64,000 bases of DNA from Tsuneonella flava (lineage in GTDB: Bacteria; Pseudomonadota; Alphaproteobacteria; Sphingomonadales; Sphingomonadaceae): the NCBI RefSeq assembly GCF_002870965.1, contig NZ_PHSO01000009.1, forward strand, positions 46,356 to 110,355, in the 5' to 3' direction. Shown piece by piece: positions 1-8,462 of the stretch. A model generated the notes under the pieces. That model searched no databases. It saw only the letters and a program-made list of their open reading frames with translations, and was not told where the DNA came from. The stretch's first letter is position 1. Every line of letters begins with the position of its first letter. Both the position numbers and the translations under genes were made by a program.

Positions 1-2
1 TT

Positions 3-1028
3 GCCACGGCTTTTGCCAATCAGGTGGCCTATTGCGAACATGCTGGCGCGCCGATCACTGCCCGTGTGGTGGGTGCAGTGGCGACATTGCTGGAGAGCGA
101 TACGCCAGGTGCTCTGCTCGATCGTATTCGCAAATGGCAGGGGGCGCCGCTGGCCGATGCGCTGCCTTTGCGGATCGCGGGTGGCATCCACGCGCTCTAT
201 CTCTCTGGGCAGCAGCCGGAACTGCGCGCGATCTACCAGCGACCATCGGCAGACGACGTTGCACTGATTGCCGACGCGATCCGCGCGCACGAGGCGCCGC
301 TGATGGCCTGGCTGGCTGGGCCACCACAGACCAACGAAGCCGGACGGTCGAGCAATTTTGCGGCTGCGATGTTGTGGCTGGCGGACAGGGGGTTGCCACC
401 GCGTTTCGAGTGTCGCGAAATCGGGTCCAGCGCGGGGATCAACCTGATGATGGACCGGTATTCCTACGATCTGGGCGGAACACGTTTCGGCTCACGTCCG
501 TCGGTGATGCACTTTGCACCCGAATGGCAAGGCAACGCCCCGCAGCAAACGGATGTCGAAATCCTCTCGCTGAAAGGGTGCGATGTCGCTCCGGTCGATC
601 TGACAGACCCGCAGCAGGCTTTGCGGCTGAAGGCCTATATCTGGCCGGAACATACGATCCGGTTTGACCGGTTGGAGGCGGCGATTGCGGCGGCCAAAGA
701 TCGCGCGCCCGATATCGTGACGATGAACGCCGCCGATTTCGTGGAGGCGGAGCTTGCCAGGCCGCAGGATGCAGGGACCACGCGCGTTCTGATGCACTCG
801 ATTGTCTGGCAATATGTTCCCAAAGACGAACAGGCGCGGGTCACCGCCGCTATGGAAGCGGCAGGCGAGCGGACGAGCGCGGACAAGGCGCTGGCGTGGA
901 TCGCGGTCGAGGCTAACCGCGACACCCATCGCCACGAACTGCGGGTCCGCTATTGGCCGGGGGGAGCGGAGAGTGCCCTGCTGGCGGAGGCGCATCCGCA
1001 CGGCGCGTGGATCAGGTGGGAAGGGTAA
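3..1028 (+). CDS. DUF2332 family protein, 5' end outside the window
   Basis: The reading frame is open to the left edge (first visible residues ATAFANQVAYCEH), so the true start lies upstream and the GTG at 24 is probably internal. About 341 residues are visible, near full length for DUF2332 proteins, a family of unknown function common in actinobacteria and alphaproteobacteria. Recognisable blocks are CREIGSSAGINL near base 410, a glycine-rich stretch resembling a nucleotide- or SAM-binding loop, and HSIVWQYVP near base 795, a conserved family block. There is no signal peptide or membrane segment, so it is probably cytosolic. It converges with the hydrolase that ends at 1068. Function is unknown; the family call is fairly secure and any enzymatic role would be guesswork. 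Confidence 0.75.
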   Translation, partial: ATAFANQVAYCEHAGAPITARVVGAVATLLESDTPGALLDRIRKWQGAPLADALPLRIAGGIHALYLSGQQPELRAIYQRPSADDVALIADAIRAHEAPLMAWLAGPPQTNEAGRSSNFAAAMLWLADRGLPPRFECREIGSSAGINLMMDRYSYDLGGTRFGSRPSVMHFAPEWQGNAPQQTDVEILSLKGCDVAPVDLTDPQQALRLKAYIWPEHTIRFDRLEAAIAAAKDRAPDIVTMNAADFVEAELARPQDAGTTRVLMHSIVWQYVPKDEQARVTAAMEAAGERTSADKALAWIAVEANRDTHRHELRVRYWPGGAESALLAEAHPHGAWIRWEG

Positions 1029-1067
1029 GTCCGCCGCATTGAGCCAAAGGGCTACGACAGCGCTCCG

Positions 1068-1964
1068 TCAGGCGGTTCGCGCCAGAAATGCATCCATCGC
1101 TGTGTTCACGGCCTCAGGCGCTTCCCACGGGACAAAGTGCCCGCAATCGCGCACTTCGACCACTGACATGTCGGTGACGATTTCGTCCAGCCCATCGAGA
1201 TTTTCCGGCGGTAGAGCGAGGTCGTCCATCGCCCAGATAACCAGCGTGGGAATCGTCAGCGGGGGAAGGGGCGGCGGGCTCCACCCTTCGGGAATAGCGA
1301 ATGGCGCGTCCATTGGCGGAACGTCGACCGGGCTGGCGCGATACCAGTTGAGCATCCCGAACGCCGCGTCACGATCCTGCCAGTCGGCAAACAGAGCCTC
1401 GCGCTCCTCCGGCTCCATCACGTCGGCGCGGTCCCATTTGATTTCCTGCAGCAGTAGTGCCGCCAGCCCATGTTCCCGCACCAGCGCATCGTTCGCAGTA
1501 TCCTTGAAGCCGCGCATATACTGGCTCGCCTCACGCTGGACAGGGTTGGTATAAAGCAGCTTCTGGAAAGTCACCGGGTGGGGAGCGTTGGCAATTGCAG
1601 CGCGGGTGACCCGGCCACTGGCCTGCCCGGTCAGCGCGACACCCCAGGCAATCGCGCCGCCCCAGTCGTGGCCGACAATCGTGAACGTATCGACGCCCAG
1701 CGCATCGGCCAGCAGGAAGATGTCGCCGATCAGTTTGTCCGCGGTGTACGATGCGACATCCTGCGGCTTCGACGATCCGCGATAGCCGCGCTGATCGGGG
1801 GCGATGCAGCGGAAACGGTCGGAAAAGTGCGCGATCTGGTGGCGCCAGGTGCGGTGGCTTTCGGGAAAACCGTGCAGGAACAGCAGCACAGGTGCATCCC
1901 GCGGCCCGGTATCGACAACATCGAGCTCTATCCCGTTGGCAAGCGTAACCAGCTGCATTTCCAT
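1068..1964 (-). CDS. alpha/beta hydrolase, epoxide hydrolase-like
   Basis: Predicted cytosolic hydrolase of about 298 residues with the alpha/beta hydrolase fold. The oxyanion-hole block HGFPE lies near residues 31-35. The nucleophile elbow reads GHDWGG near 98-103, with Asp in the nucleophile place, as in soluble epoxide hydrolases and haloalkane dehalogenases rather than Ser esterases. The catalytic His is in DCGHFVPWEAP close to the C-terminus, and an acidic residue in WAMDDLALPP is a candidate charge-relay acid. The ATG at 1964 shares one base with the stop of the upstream SDR gene and has AAGGAGAGG a few bases before it, so I prefer it over the in-frame TTG one codon earlier. Coupling to the SDR suggests a two-step oxidation/hydration route, but the substrate is unknown. 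Confidence 0.85.
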   Translation of the reverse strand: MEMQLVTLANGIELDVVDTGPRDAPVLLFLHGFPESHRTWRHQIAHFSDRFRCIAPDQRGYRGSSKPQDVASYTADKLIGDIFLLADALGVDTFTIVGHDWGGAIAWGVALTGQASGRVTRAAIANAPHPVTFQKLLYTNPVQREASQYMRGFKDTANDALVREHGLAALLLQEIKWDRADVMEPEEREALFADWQDRDAAFGMLNWYRASPVDVPPMDAPFAIPEGWSPPPLPPLTIPTLVIWAMDDLALPPENLDGLDEIVTDMSVVEVRDCGHFVPWEAPEAVNTAMDAFLARTA

Positions 1965-2779
1965 CAATCCTCTCCTTTAAGTCGCTCCATATATCCCTGT
2001 GCGACCATGTTTGCGACCTGATCCAGCAACTGGTCGGGCGTGCGGCGCAACTCGCCCATCGCCTCTTCCATGCCGCGCGCGACGATGATTTCGCGTTGGT
2101 TCAATGCGATAGCGTCGAGTATCGTGTTCGCGGCCTCCGCAGGAGGAATGCCTTCCTCGATGGCCTTGTCGCTCTTGCCGCGCGCCGAACCGTCGGCGGT
2201 CAGGGCGTTGCGGCTGACATCGGTGCGGATCGATCCGGGGTAGATCGTGTGCACCTCTACCCCGCTCTGCGACAGTTCGGCGCGCAAGGCGTCGGCATAT
2301 CCGGCCAGCCCGAATTTGGCCGCGCAATAGGCGGTTCGCATCGGCACGCCGACTTTCCCTGCGATGGAGGATACGAAGGCGAGCCGCCCCGATCCGCGCG
2401 CACTCATCGGCCCGATCAGGCTCTGCGCGAAGGCGATCTGGGCGATCAGATCGACCTCGATAATCTCGCGGTACACCTTCATGTCGGTTTCGATAGCGGC
2501 GGAGCGTTGCGATATGCCCGCGTTGGCAACTGCGAAGTCGATTGCGCCCTTCCAGTTCAATGCTTTGGTCGCTGCTTCGGCCAGCGCGGCTTCGTCGCGC
2601 ACATCGAATGGCAGGATCAGCGTGTCGGTGTCGATATCGGCCGCAACCACCTGCAATCGTGCCTCATCTCTTCCCGAAAGGACCACGTGGCCGCCCCTTG
2701 CGGCCCATTCGCGGGCGAGGGCGGCGCCGATCCCGCTCGATGCGCCGGTAATCCATGCGGTCTGTGCGGATGGGTTCAT
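1964..2779 (-). CDS. short-chain dehydrogenase/reductase
   Basis: Classical SDR oxidoreductase of 271 residues. The Rossmann cofactor motif TGASSGIG is at 11-18, the structural NAG at 86-88, a catalytic Ser at 137 or 138, and YCAAK at 151-155 supplies Tyr and Lys. A basic residue after the second strand (SGRDEAR) suggests NADP preference, which is inference. It is the first gene of a two-gene minus-strand unit, its stop overlapping the start of the epoxide-hydrolase-like gene by one base. The long C-terminal tail with a conserved-looking RTPDQLLDQVANMVAQGY is typical of SDRs acting on lipids or bulky alcohols. Substrate unknown. Confidence 0.88.
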   Translation of the reverse strand: MNPSAQTAWITGASSGIGAALAREWAARGGHVVLSGRDEARLQVVAADIDTDTLILPFDVRDEAALAEAATKALNWKGAIDFAVANAGISQRSAAIETDMKVYREIIEVDLIAQIAFAQSLIGPMSARGSGRLAFVSSIAGKVGVPMRTAYCAAKFGLAGYADALRAELSQSGVEVHTIYPGSIRTDVSRNALTADGSARGKSDKAIEEGIPPAEAANTILDAIALNQREIIVARGMEEAMGELRRTPDQLLDQVANMVAQGYMERLKGED

Positions 2780-2820
2780 GGATATCTCGCTGTTCTGGAA
2801 GGGTTATTGGTAGAGGGTGA

Positions 2821-3099
2821 CTAATCCACCTCGCCCGGCGCGAGCGCGCGAATCGCCAGAGCATGAACCCGCTGGCCGGGAATATCTCCCAGCGCGGCAT
2901 TGATCATACGCTGCCGGTCGAGGCGGCCTTTGCCAGTGAACGCATCGCTTTCGATCACAATGGAGAAGTGGGATTCCCCGCTGCCATCGTCACCCGCATG
3001 GCCGTGATGCCGCGCACTGTCGTTCACGACTTCCAAGTGTTTGGGGGAAAAGGCTTTGGTGAGGAGATTTTCCATCTCGGTCTGAATCGATCCTGTCAT
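2821..3099 (-). CDS. bolA: BolA family protein
   Basis: Small protein of 92 residues from MTGSIQTEMENLL. The BolA/KH-like fold is shown by VNDSARHHGHAG, SHFSIVIES, and the C-terminal RQRMIN..VHALAIRA block with the helix-turn-helix-like region. BolA proteins pair with monothiol glutaredoxins to handle Fe-S clusters and can influence envelope genes. The frame remains open for 14 codons further upstream, but those codons overlap the start of the divergent J-protein and are not family-like, so I use the internal ATG. His residues near 31-34 are candidate cluster or metal ligands. Only 34 bases separate it from the divergent J-protein gene; this pairing recurs in sphingomonads as far as I recall. 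Confidence 0.9.
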   Translation of the reverse strand: MTGSIQTEMENLLTKAFSPKHLEVVNDSARHHGHAGDDGSGESHFSIVIESDAFTGKGRLDRQRMINAALGDIPGQRVHALAIRALAPGEVD

Positions 3100-3133
3100 G
3101 CAACCGGTTTGGGACTTCACAACCGGCTTGTCC

Positions 3134-3742
3134 ATGCCCATCCTAAACCGAATGCGGCAAATGCGGTTTCACGGAAGACATACGGATACAGGGCGCACCT
3201 GCGACGCGCCGGATTGCAGCGAAGCGGGCGAATATCGCGCGCCCGGCCATAACCCGTCGGGCTTTGACGGGCCGGGGGACTGGCGCTGGTTCTGCCTGCA
3301 ACACGTGCGCGAATTCAACGCCGGTTACGACTGGTTCGAAGGGATGAGCGCGGAGGAAATATGGGAGGCGCAGGCCCCCGGTGCCAACTGGTCTAACACC
3401 AGCGCAAAGCGGGCTTTTCGCGCCGATGGCGGCGCTGGCGGGGTGCCGCGCTGGGCCGATTTTGATGATCCGCTGGACGCTATCGGCGCGCGTGCCGCCG
3501 ATATCCGCCGCCGGGCTGCGGCGGGTGCGGAATATGCCCGCTTCACTCAGCAGGAGCGTAACGCGCTGAACGCGATGGACCTGTCGCCCGATGTCGACCG
3601 GCAAGGATTGCGGCGGCGCTATTCCGAACTGGTCCGGCGGTATCACCCCGACCGAAACGGCGGCGATCGCAGTCACGAGGCATTGCTGGGCCGGGTTGTG
3701 GAAGCATATCAGTTGCTTAGAAAAAGCGAGGCATTCGCCTGA
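3134..3742 (+). CDS. J-domain protein with N-terminal Cys/His motif
   Basis: Protein of 202 residues starting MPILNRMRQMRF. The C-terminal 55 residues form a J domain with the HPD tripeptide at 171-173, which stimulates DnaK-type Hsp70 ATPases. The N-terminal half carries C23-x4-C28 and C54-x2-H57 around an aromatic WRWFCLQH block, a likely zinc-binding or structural module. There is no glycine/phenylalanine linker or DnaJ zinc-finger repeat, so this is a type III J-protein rather than DnaJ itself. It is divergent from bolA with almost no spacer, and convergent with the following GST gene (10-base gap). The J domain is secure; the client and metal binding are inferred. Confidence 0.85.
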   Translation: MPILNRMRQMRFHGRHTDTGRTCDAPDCSEAGEYRAPGHNPSGFDGPGDWRWFCLQHVREFNAGYDWFEGMSAEEIWEAQAPGANWSNTSAKRAFRADGGAGGVPRWADFDDPLDAIGARAADIRRRAAAGAEYARFTQQERNALNAMDLSPDVDRQGLRRRYSELVRRYHPDRNGGDRSHEALLGRVVEAYQLLRKSEAFA

Positions 3743-3752
3743 CGCCTGCCCG

Positions 3753-4385
3753 CTATTGCGCTTTGGCCTGCATTTCCTCGCCCAGCGCATTGTCGATGGC
3801 TTTGCTCGCCTTGTAGGCATCGCGGGTACGCAGACGTTCGGCATATGCTTCGAACGCAGGGCGGCTCGGCATTGAACCGAAGGCCATGCCCCAATCGACA
3901 TGCGATCCGACATAGACATCGGCCATCGTGAACCGATTTCCGCAAACATATTCGCGGTTTGCCAGCATACCTTCCAGCGTATTTATGGCCAGATCGAAGG
4001 TGCCGTATCCCAGCATGATCGAGCGGTCGGCTGCGGCCTCCAGACCGAAACTGCGGTTGGTAATCGCCTGTTCCAGCGGCCCCGCAGCGAAGAATAACCA
4101 CCGGAAATAATCCGCTTTTTCTTCGACAGTGGGCAGTAGATCGGGCGCGGCGGTTTCCGCGAGGTAGTGGCAGATCGCCGCCGCTTCGGTGATGACGTGA
4201 TCGTGCCCGCCATGATGATGCACGATAGTCGGCACTTTGCCCATCGGATTGATTTTGAGGAATTCTTCCGTCTTGTCCTGCCATTCGACGAACACGGTAT
4301 CGTAATCCGCATTCGCCTCATGCAAGGCCCAGCGAGCGATTTGGCCACGGCTTAAGGGGTTGGTATAGAATGTAAATTCGGGCAT
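3753..4385 (-). CDS. glutathione S-transferase family protein
   Basis: A GST of 210 residues from MPEFTFYTNPLSRG. The N-terminal thioredoxin-like half contains NPMGKVPTIV with the cis-proline and ITEAAAICHYL, which takes the place of the usual E-S-A-x-x-I glutathione-binding motif. A Ser/Arg pair near residues 12-13 is the likely glutathione activator. The helical C-terminal half holds FTMADVYVGSHVDW, the usual N-capping box region. The frame is open 17 codons further upstream, but the chosen ATG gives a canonical GST N-terminus. It is the last of four minus-strand genes alternating VOC and GST. Likely role: conjugation or reduction of electrophiles with glutathione; substrate unknown. Confidence 0.88.
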   Translation of the reverse strand: MPEFTFYTNPLSRGQIARWALHEANADYDTVFVEWQDKTEEFLKINPMGKVPTIVHHHGGHDHVITEAAAICHYLAETAAPDLLPTVEEKADYFRWLFFAAGPLEQAITNRSFGLEAAADRSIMLGYGTFDLAINTLEGMLANREYVCGNRFTMADVYVGSHVDWGMAFGSMPSRPAFEAYAERLRTRDAYKASKAIDNALGEEMQAKAQ

Positions 4386-4499
4386 CTGCACTCTCCGGGA
4401 CAGTGTCGGCCGACCTGTAACGAGTGAGGCTGACATTTGTCGATGCCTTTGTCTGCGGTTTGGCAGCGGGCAGGCTTCTGCTTTTCCCTCGTAGTCCGC

Positions 4500-5312
4500 T
4501 CACTCCGCGATCTTGCGCGGGCCGACCAGCCCGACTGTGCCACCTTGGGGGTCGCGGATATCGACGGAGAATTCACCGCCGGGAATTTCCTGTGGTCCAT
4601 CAATGATTTCGCCACCGCCGGCGACAACTGCGGCGATTGCCCGATCGATGTCGTCCACGCCGATATAGTGGGTCCAGCGGGGCCCGCCGGTGTCACCGGG
4701 CATCGTGTTGCAGATTGCGCCGATGCCGATGCCGTCGTTGGCGATGAAACGGTAGGTGCCCAGCGGCCCCATCTCCATCTCGCCTTCCTGAACCCACCCG
4801 AACAGATCGCCGTAAAGTGTTGCAGCAGCAACAGAATCTGCCGATTGCAATTCGTTCCAGCGGACGTGTTGCGGCAGATCGACGGAGAATGCATCGCTCT
4901 CCGCGTCGGGGTCGTCGGCAGGCGGGGCGGGGTCCATCAGATAGAACGTCGCACCCCACGGATCGGCGACCATTGCGAAGCGGCCGACACCCTCCACAGT
5001 TCGGGCAGAATCGCAGATTTTTCCGCCACTTGCGACCAGTGCGGCGGCGGTTGCATCGACATCGGGGGTGTGAATATAGCCGAACCAGCCGGGCTTCGCG
5101 CCGCAGTCCACCATCTCTGCCGACAGGGCGAGCATCCCGCCAGCGAACCCGCCGTCGCTGCGGCGGATCATGCGATAGTCCAGCCCGCCTTCAATTGCGG
5201 AGCTGCAGGGTTCGATATCCCAGCCTATCACACTGTCATAAAAGGATTTTGCTCCGTCTGGATTGGTTGTTGTCGTTTCGTACCAGATAAAGGCGCCGCG
5301 TTTGTCGGACAT
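4500..5312 (-). CDS. two-domain VOC (glyoxalase/bleomycin-resistance fold) protein
   Basis: A 270-residue protein made of two VOC modules, roughly 5-130 and 140-265. The first opens with GAFIWYETTTTNPDGAKSFY and the second with HVRWNELQSADSVAAATLYG, the repeated strand-helix signature of this superfamily. Such paired-domain proteins resemble CFP30B/PhnB-like and glyoxalase-like hydroxylases. Metal ligands cannot be fixed by eye. No signal peptide is present. It lies 79 bases after the GST gene above it on the minus strand and 114 bases before the next GST, so it may have its own promoter in the AT-rich stretch 5355-5392. A role in handling reactive aldehydes or xenobiotics is inferred from the GST neighbours. 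Confidence 0.85.
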   Translation of the reverse strand: MSDKRGAFIWYETTTTNPDGAKSFYDSVIGWDIEPCSSAIEGGLDYRMIRRSDGGFAGGMLALSAEMVDCGAKPGWFGYIHTPDVDATAAALVASGGKICDSARTVEGVGRFAMVADPWGATFYLMDPAPPADDPDAESDAFSVDLPQHVRWNELQSADSVAAATLYGDLFGWVQEGEMEMGPLGTYRFIANDGIGIGAICNTMPGDTGGPRWTHYIGVDDIDRAIAAVVAGGGEIIDGPQEIPGGEFSVDIRDPQGGTVGLVGPRKIAE

Positions 5313-5391
5313 TGCAATTTCTCCCTTGGATAACCTGGCTGGTGGCTCAGGGTGTGTTGTTTAAATTATTGATATAAAATACAAAAAATAT

Positions 5392-6063
5392 CTATTCGGG
5401 CGGAGCATTGCGGGTGAACGGGGCCAGTTGATCGGCCATCGCCTGCGCGAAAGCGGGGCGACCGGCACCGCGTTCGAGATAGGCCGACAGCGCGGGGTAG
5501 GGATCGAGCGGAATATTGCTGGCGAGGTCGCGCAGCACAGTCACCATCGCGATGTCGGCAATAGAAAAAACGCCTGCAATCCAATCATTTGCGGCCATAT
5601 GCCGCTCCACCGGAGCGAGGCGTCCGGCGATCTGTTTTTCCAGCGAAGGGCGGCGCAGCGGAGCCCATTCCTCGTCCGCGGAGAAGAAAGCCACACGCGC
5701 CATCTCAAACGCCATTGGTTCCAGAGAGTTAAGCGCCGCGAACAGCCACGAAACAACCGGCGCCCGCACCGCCGGATCGCGCGGCAACAGCGTTTCACTC
5801 TTTTCGCCAAGGTGCATCAGGCAGGCACCGCTTTCGAATACCGTGATTTCGCCGTCGCGCAGCACCGGAACCTGCCCCCAGGGCTGTTCGGAAAAGTACC
5901 ATTCGGGCCGCTTCACCGCGCTGATAAGTCGTTCGGAATACGGCAGTTTTGCCTCTTCACAGGCCCACCGCAGGCGCAAGTCGCGCACGTATCCCTGGGC
6001 GAATTTCGGCACCCATTCGAAAGCGGTGATCTCCAGTTCGGCGGCGGGGTCGATCATTGTCAC
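5392..6063 (-). CDS. glutathione S-transferase family protein
   Basis: A GST of about 223 residues. The thioredoxin-fold half contains EQPWGQVPVLRDGE with the cis-proline turn and FESGACLMHLGE, a good match to the E-S-G-A glutathione-binding loop. The helical half includes NDWIAGVFSIADIAMV, the conserved N-capping box. The likely start is GTG at 6063, which overlaps the stop of the upstream VOC gene by four bases (GTGA); an ATG two codons later is the alternative. It is paired by overlap with a VOC gene, a combination also seen once more immediately downstream. Function: glutathione-dependent detoxification, substrate unknown. Confidence 0.88.
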   Translation of the reverse strand: MTMIDPAAELEITAFEWVPKFAQGYVRDLRLRWACEEAKLPYSERLISAVKRPEWYFSEQPWGQVPVLRDGEITVFESGACLMHLGEKSETLLPRDPAVRAPVVSWLFAALNSLEPMAFEMARVAFFSADEEWAPLRRPSLEKQIAGRLAPVERHMAANDWIAGVFSIADIAMVTVLRDLASNIPLDPYPALSAYLERGAGRPAFAQAMADQLAPFTRNAPPE

Positions 6064-6524
6064 TTTACACCTTCTTCACCACTATATGTGCCGCCTAAGT
6101 CATTGAATTCCTGTGGTCCCTTTTGGGCGGCAGCCGGGTCCATCCAGACCATTTCCCAGTCGTATCCCTCGGGGTCTTCGAAGCTACGACTGTACATGAA
6201 TTCAAAGTCTTGCGGCGGATTACTGTCGGGCTTTCCACCTGCATCGGCGACCCGCGCCAGCATCTCGTCCACCGCATCGCGGCTGTCGCATGTCACCGCA
6301 TAGATTGCCGAACTCTCCCGATACGGGTCGGTTTTTGCCTTATTGCTGAACTGTTCCCACTTACCGGGGGTCAACAGCATCACATGGGTCGTCTCGCTCA
6401 GCGTCATGGCTGCGGCGGTATCGTCCGTGAACCTGGGTTCGTTGGTGAACCCTATGGAAGAATAGAACTTTTTGGCGCGCTCCAGATCGGCAACCGGCAG
6501 GTTTATGAAAATCATCCGGCTCAT
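6060..6524 (-). CDS. single-domain VOC family protein
   Basis: A 154-residue single VOC module starting MSRMIFINLPVADLERAKKFY, a classic N-terminal strand and helix of glyoxalase/lactoylglutathione-lyase relatives. It continues with TDDTAAAMTLSETTHVMLL and ends YDWEMVWMDPAA, the usual C-terminal strand. Members of this subgroup are often annotated only as glyoxalase/extradiol-dioxygenase-like proteins. It is the first gene of the minus-strand unit facing the divergent HxlR regulator (63-base spacer) and overlaps the following GST by four bases, so the two are probably made together. The reaction is not predictable from sequence alone. Confidence 0.87.
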   Translation of the reverse strand: MSRMIFINLPVADLERAKKFYSSIGFTNEPRFTDDTAAAMTLSETTHVMLLTPGKWEQFSNKAKTDPYRESSAIYAVTCDSRDAVDEMLARVADAGGKPDSNPPQDFEFMYSRSFEDPEGYDWEMVWMDPAAAQKGPQEFNDLGGTYSGEEGVK

Positions 6525-6566
6525 GTCGCTCTCCTTCAGCGAATCGCTCCTTGCGATTGGTGCGCG

Positions 6567-6609
6567 AAGTAGTTACTTATTACAACCATGAAGTCACAAA
6601 AAGTAACTT
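6567..6609. promoter_or_regulatory. two AAGT/ACTT palindromes, probable HxlR operator
   Basis: Between and across the starts of the divergent VOC and HxlR genes lie AAGTAGTTACTT (6567-6578) and AAGTAACTT (6601-6609), both perfect palindromes, about three helical turns apart. The second lies inside the first codons of the regulator gene. HxlR-type regulators bind such short palindromes as dimers and usually control themselves and a divergent gene. Binding is inferred. Confidence 0.5.
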
Positions 6610-7316
6610 CGAACGTGCCGGAACCGGAAACGGAACAGCAAGCCGCTTCGCAGCCGCGACCGGCCGAACATGGCCGCTGGTATGCCGATGGCTGCGGCGC
6701 GGCATTCGCGCTGGAAGTTCTGGGCGAACGATGGGCGATGCTGATCGTGCGCGAACTGTTGCTGGGGCCGCGCCGGTTTTCGCAATTGCGAACCGCCTTG
6801 CCGAAAATCAGCGCCCGTGTTCTGACCGAACGGCTGGAGGGGCTGGAGCGACACGGCGTGATCGAGCGGCAGGAGGTTACTGAGCCGGTGCCCGCCCGGT
6901 TCTATGCGTTAACCGAATGGGGCAGGGCCGCCGAACCGGCGATTCTGGCGCTGTGCCGCTGGGGCCTGTCCGCGCGGGCGCACGATCCCGGCATTGGCGT
7001 GTCGCCGGTGGCGGCGGTGTTGTCGCTCAAGGCGAACTATAAGGGTGCCGACGGAGGCGATCCGATTACCGTCGGGCTGAAGATCGGCGATGCCCGCTTC
7101 GTGGCCCGGCTGGGCGAGACGATGGAGGTGGAGCGGGGCGATCCGGCAGAGGCGCAGATCGTATTGTCCGCCGAACAGCCGATGCCGATTCTGGCGGCGT
7201 TTTACCGCCAGACCGGGCTGAGCAATCTGGCCGGATCGTTGAGCGCGCGGGGCGATATCGCTGCGGCACAGGCCGCCATTGCTCGCTTCGCGTTTCCCGA
7301 CAGATTAACGCCCTGA
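6588..7316 (+). CDS. HxlR-type winged-helix regulator with C-terminal SCP2-like domain
   Basis: A 242-residue regulator. Residues about 30-120 form the HxlR winged helix: [33 protein letters not shown], then [26 protein letters not shown] and the wing ending in YALTEWGRA. The remaining 100 residues resemble the small sterol-carrier-like domain found on many proteobacterial HxlR proteins and probably sense a hydrophobic ligand. It is divergent from the VOC/GST run, with palindromes in the spacer, so it likely regulates that run in response to a toxic small molecule. The DNA-binding domain is secure; the sensor role is inferred. Confidence 0.88.
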   Translation: MKSQKVTSNVPEPETEQQAASQPRPAEHGRWYADGCGAAFALEVLGERWAMLIVRELLLGPRRFSQLRTALPKISARVLTERLEGLERHGVIERQEVTEPVPARFYALTEWGRAAEPAILALCRWGLSARAHDPGIGVSPVAAVLSLKANYKGADGGDPITVGLKIGDARFVARLGETMEVERGDPAEAQIVLSAEQPMPILAAFYRQTGLSNLAGSLSARGDIAAAQAAIARFAFPDRLTP

Positions 7317-7458
7317 CCCCAAGGGTGCCGTAGCGGCCGCGAGCGGAGGGCAGCGCCGCGGCGGGGCGACATCGCCACATGCTTTAAACGCTGACAGGAA
7401 AATTGCCCGCGTATCCGGCTTGCGGCCCGCCGCGCCCGCCGCTAGTCACCCCGGCGAT

Positions 7459-8445
7459 ATGAGCGAAAACCTCGACACCAGCAACAAGACTGTCCTGCCC
7501 GCACCGGATATCGAAGTCAGCGTTCGCGAGACGTTCGGTATCGATGTCGACTGGACGGTTCCCGCCTTCAGCGAAGCCGATCCGCGCGTGCCCGATCTGG
7601 ACGAAAGCTATGTGTTCGACCCGGATACCACGCTCGCCATTCTGGCCGGGTTCGCGCACGATCGCCGGGTGATGGTGCAGGGGTATCACGGCACCGGTAA
7701 ATCGACCCATATCGAACAGGTTGCCGCCCGTCTGAAATGGCCGTGCGTCCGCATCAACCTCGACGCGCATATCAGCCGGATCGATCTGGTCGGGCGCGAT
7801 GCCATCGTGCTGCGCGATGGATTGCAGGTCACCGAATTCCGCGAAGGTCTGCTGCCGTGGGCATTGCAGCACCCCGTCGCGCTGGTGTTCGACGAATACG
7901 ATGCCGGCCGCCCCGATGTGATGTTCGTGATTCAGCGCGTGCTGGAACAGCAGGGCAAGCTGACTCTGCTCGATCAGAACCGCGTGATCCGCCCCGATCC
8001 CAATTTCCGCCTGTTCGCCACCGCCAACACCGTGGGCCTGGGCGATACCAGCGGGCTGTATCACGGGACGCAGGCGATCAACCAGGGCCAGATGGACCGC
8101 TGGAACATCGTGGTCGCGCTTAACTATCTGCCCGCCGAAACCGAACAGGGCATCGTGGGCGCGAAAAACCCCGACACCGATCCCAAGGTGATCGCGGACA
8201 TGATCAAGGTGGCCGATCTGACGCGGCAGGGCTTCATCAACGGCGATATTTCCACGGTGATGAGCCCGCGTACCGTCATCACATGGGCGCAGAACGCAGC
8301 CATTTTCGGCGATGTCGGCTTCGCTTTCCGCCTGTCGTTCCTCAACAAATGCGACGAAGCCGAACGGGTGCTGGTGGCCGAATATTACCAGCGCGTGTTC
8401 GGGGTGGACTTGCCCGAAAGCGTGGTCGGCTCCAACCACGGGTGA
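7459..8445 (+). CDS. cobS: cobaltochelatase subunit CobS (AAA+ ATPase)
   Basis: A 328-residue MoxR-like AAA+ ATPase matching CobS of the aerobic cobalamin pathway, where CobN-CobS-CobT insert Co2+ into hydrogenobyrinate a,c-diamide. Walker A is GYHGTGKST at 75-83, Walker B VFDEYD near 143-148, and the sensor region [18 protein letters not shown] is characteristic of CobS. The start [10 protein letters not shown] is chosen from family length; the frame stays open 13 codons upstream. It appears intact. Normally cobT follows directly; here a nucleotidyltransferase-fold gene does, and cobT is nowhere in the window. An alternative is a MoxR ATPase for another VWA partner, but similarity to CobS is strong. 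Confidence 0.9.
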   Translation: MSENLDTSNKTVLPAPDIEVSVRETFGIDVDWTVPAFSEADPRVPDLDESYVFDPDTTLAILAGFAHDRRVMVQGYHGTGKSTHIEQVAARLKWPCVRINLDAHISRIDLVGRDAIVLRDGLQVTEFREGLLPWALQHPVALVFDEYDAGRPDVMFVIQRVLEQQGKLTLLDQNRVIRPDPNFRLFATANTVGLGDTSGLYHGTQAINQGQMDRWNIVVALNYLPAETEQGIVGAKNPDTDPKVIADMIKVADLTRQGFINGDISTVMSPRTVITWAQNAAIFGDVGFAFRLSFLNKCDEAERVLVAEYYQRVFGVDLPESVVGSNHG

Positions 8446-8462
8446 GAGGCGGGGCGAGCGAG

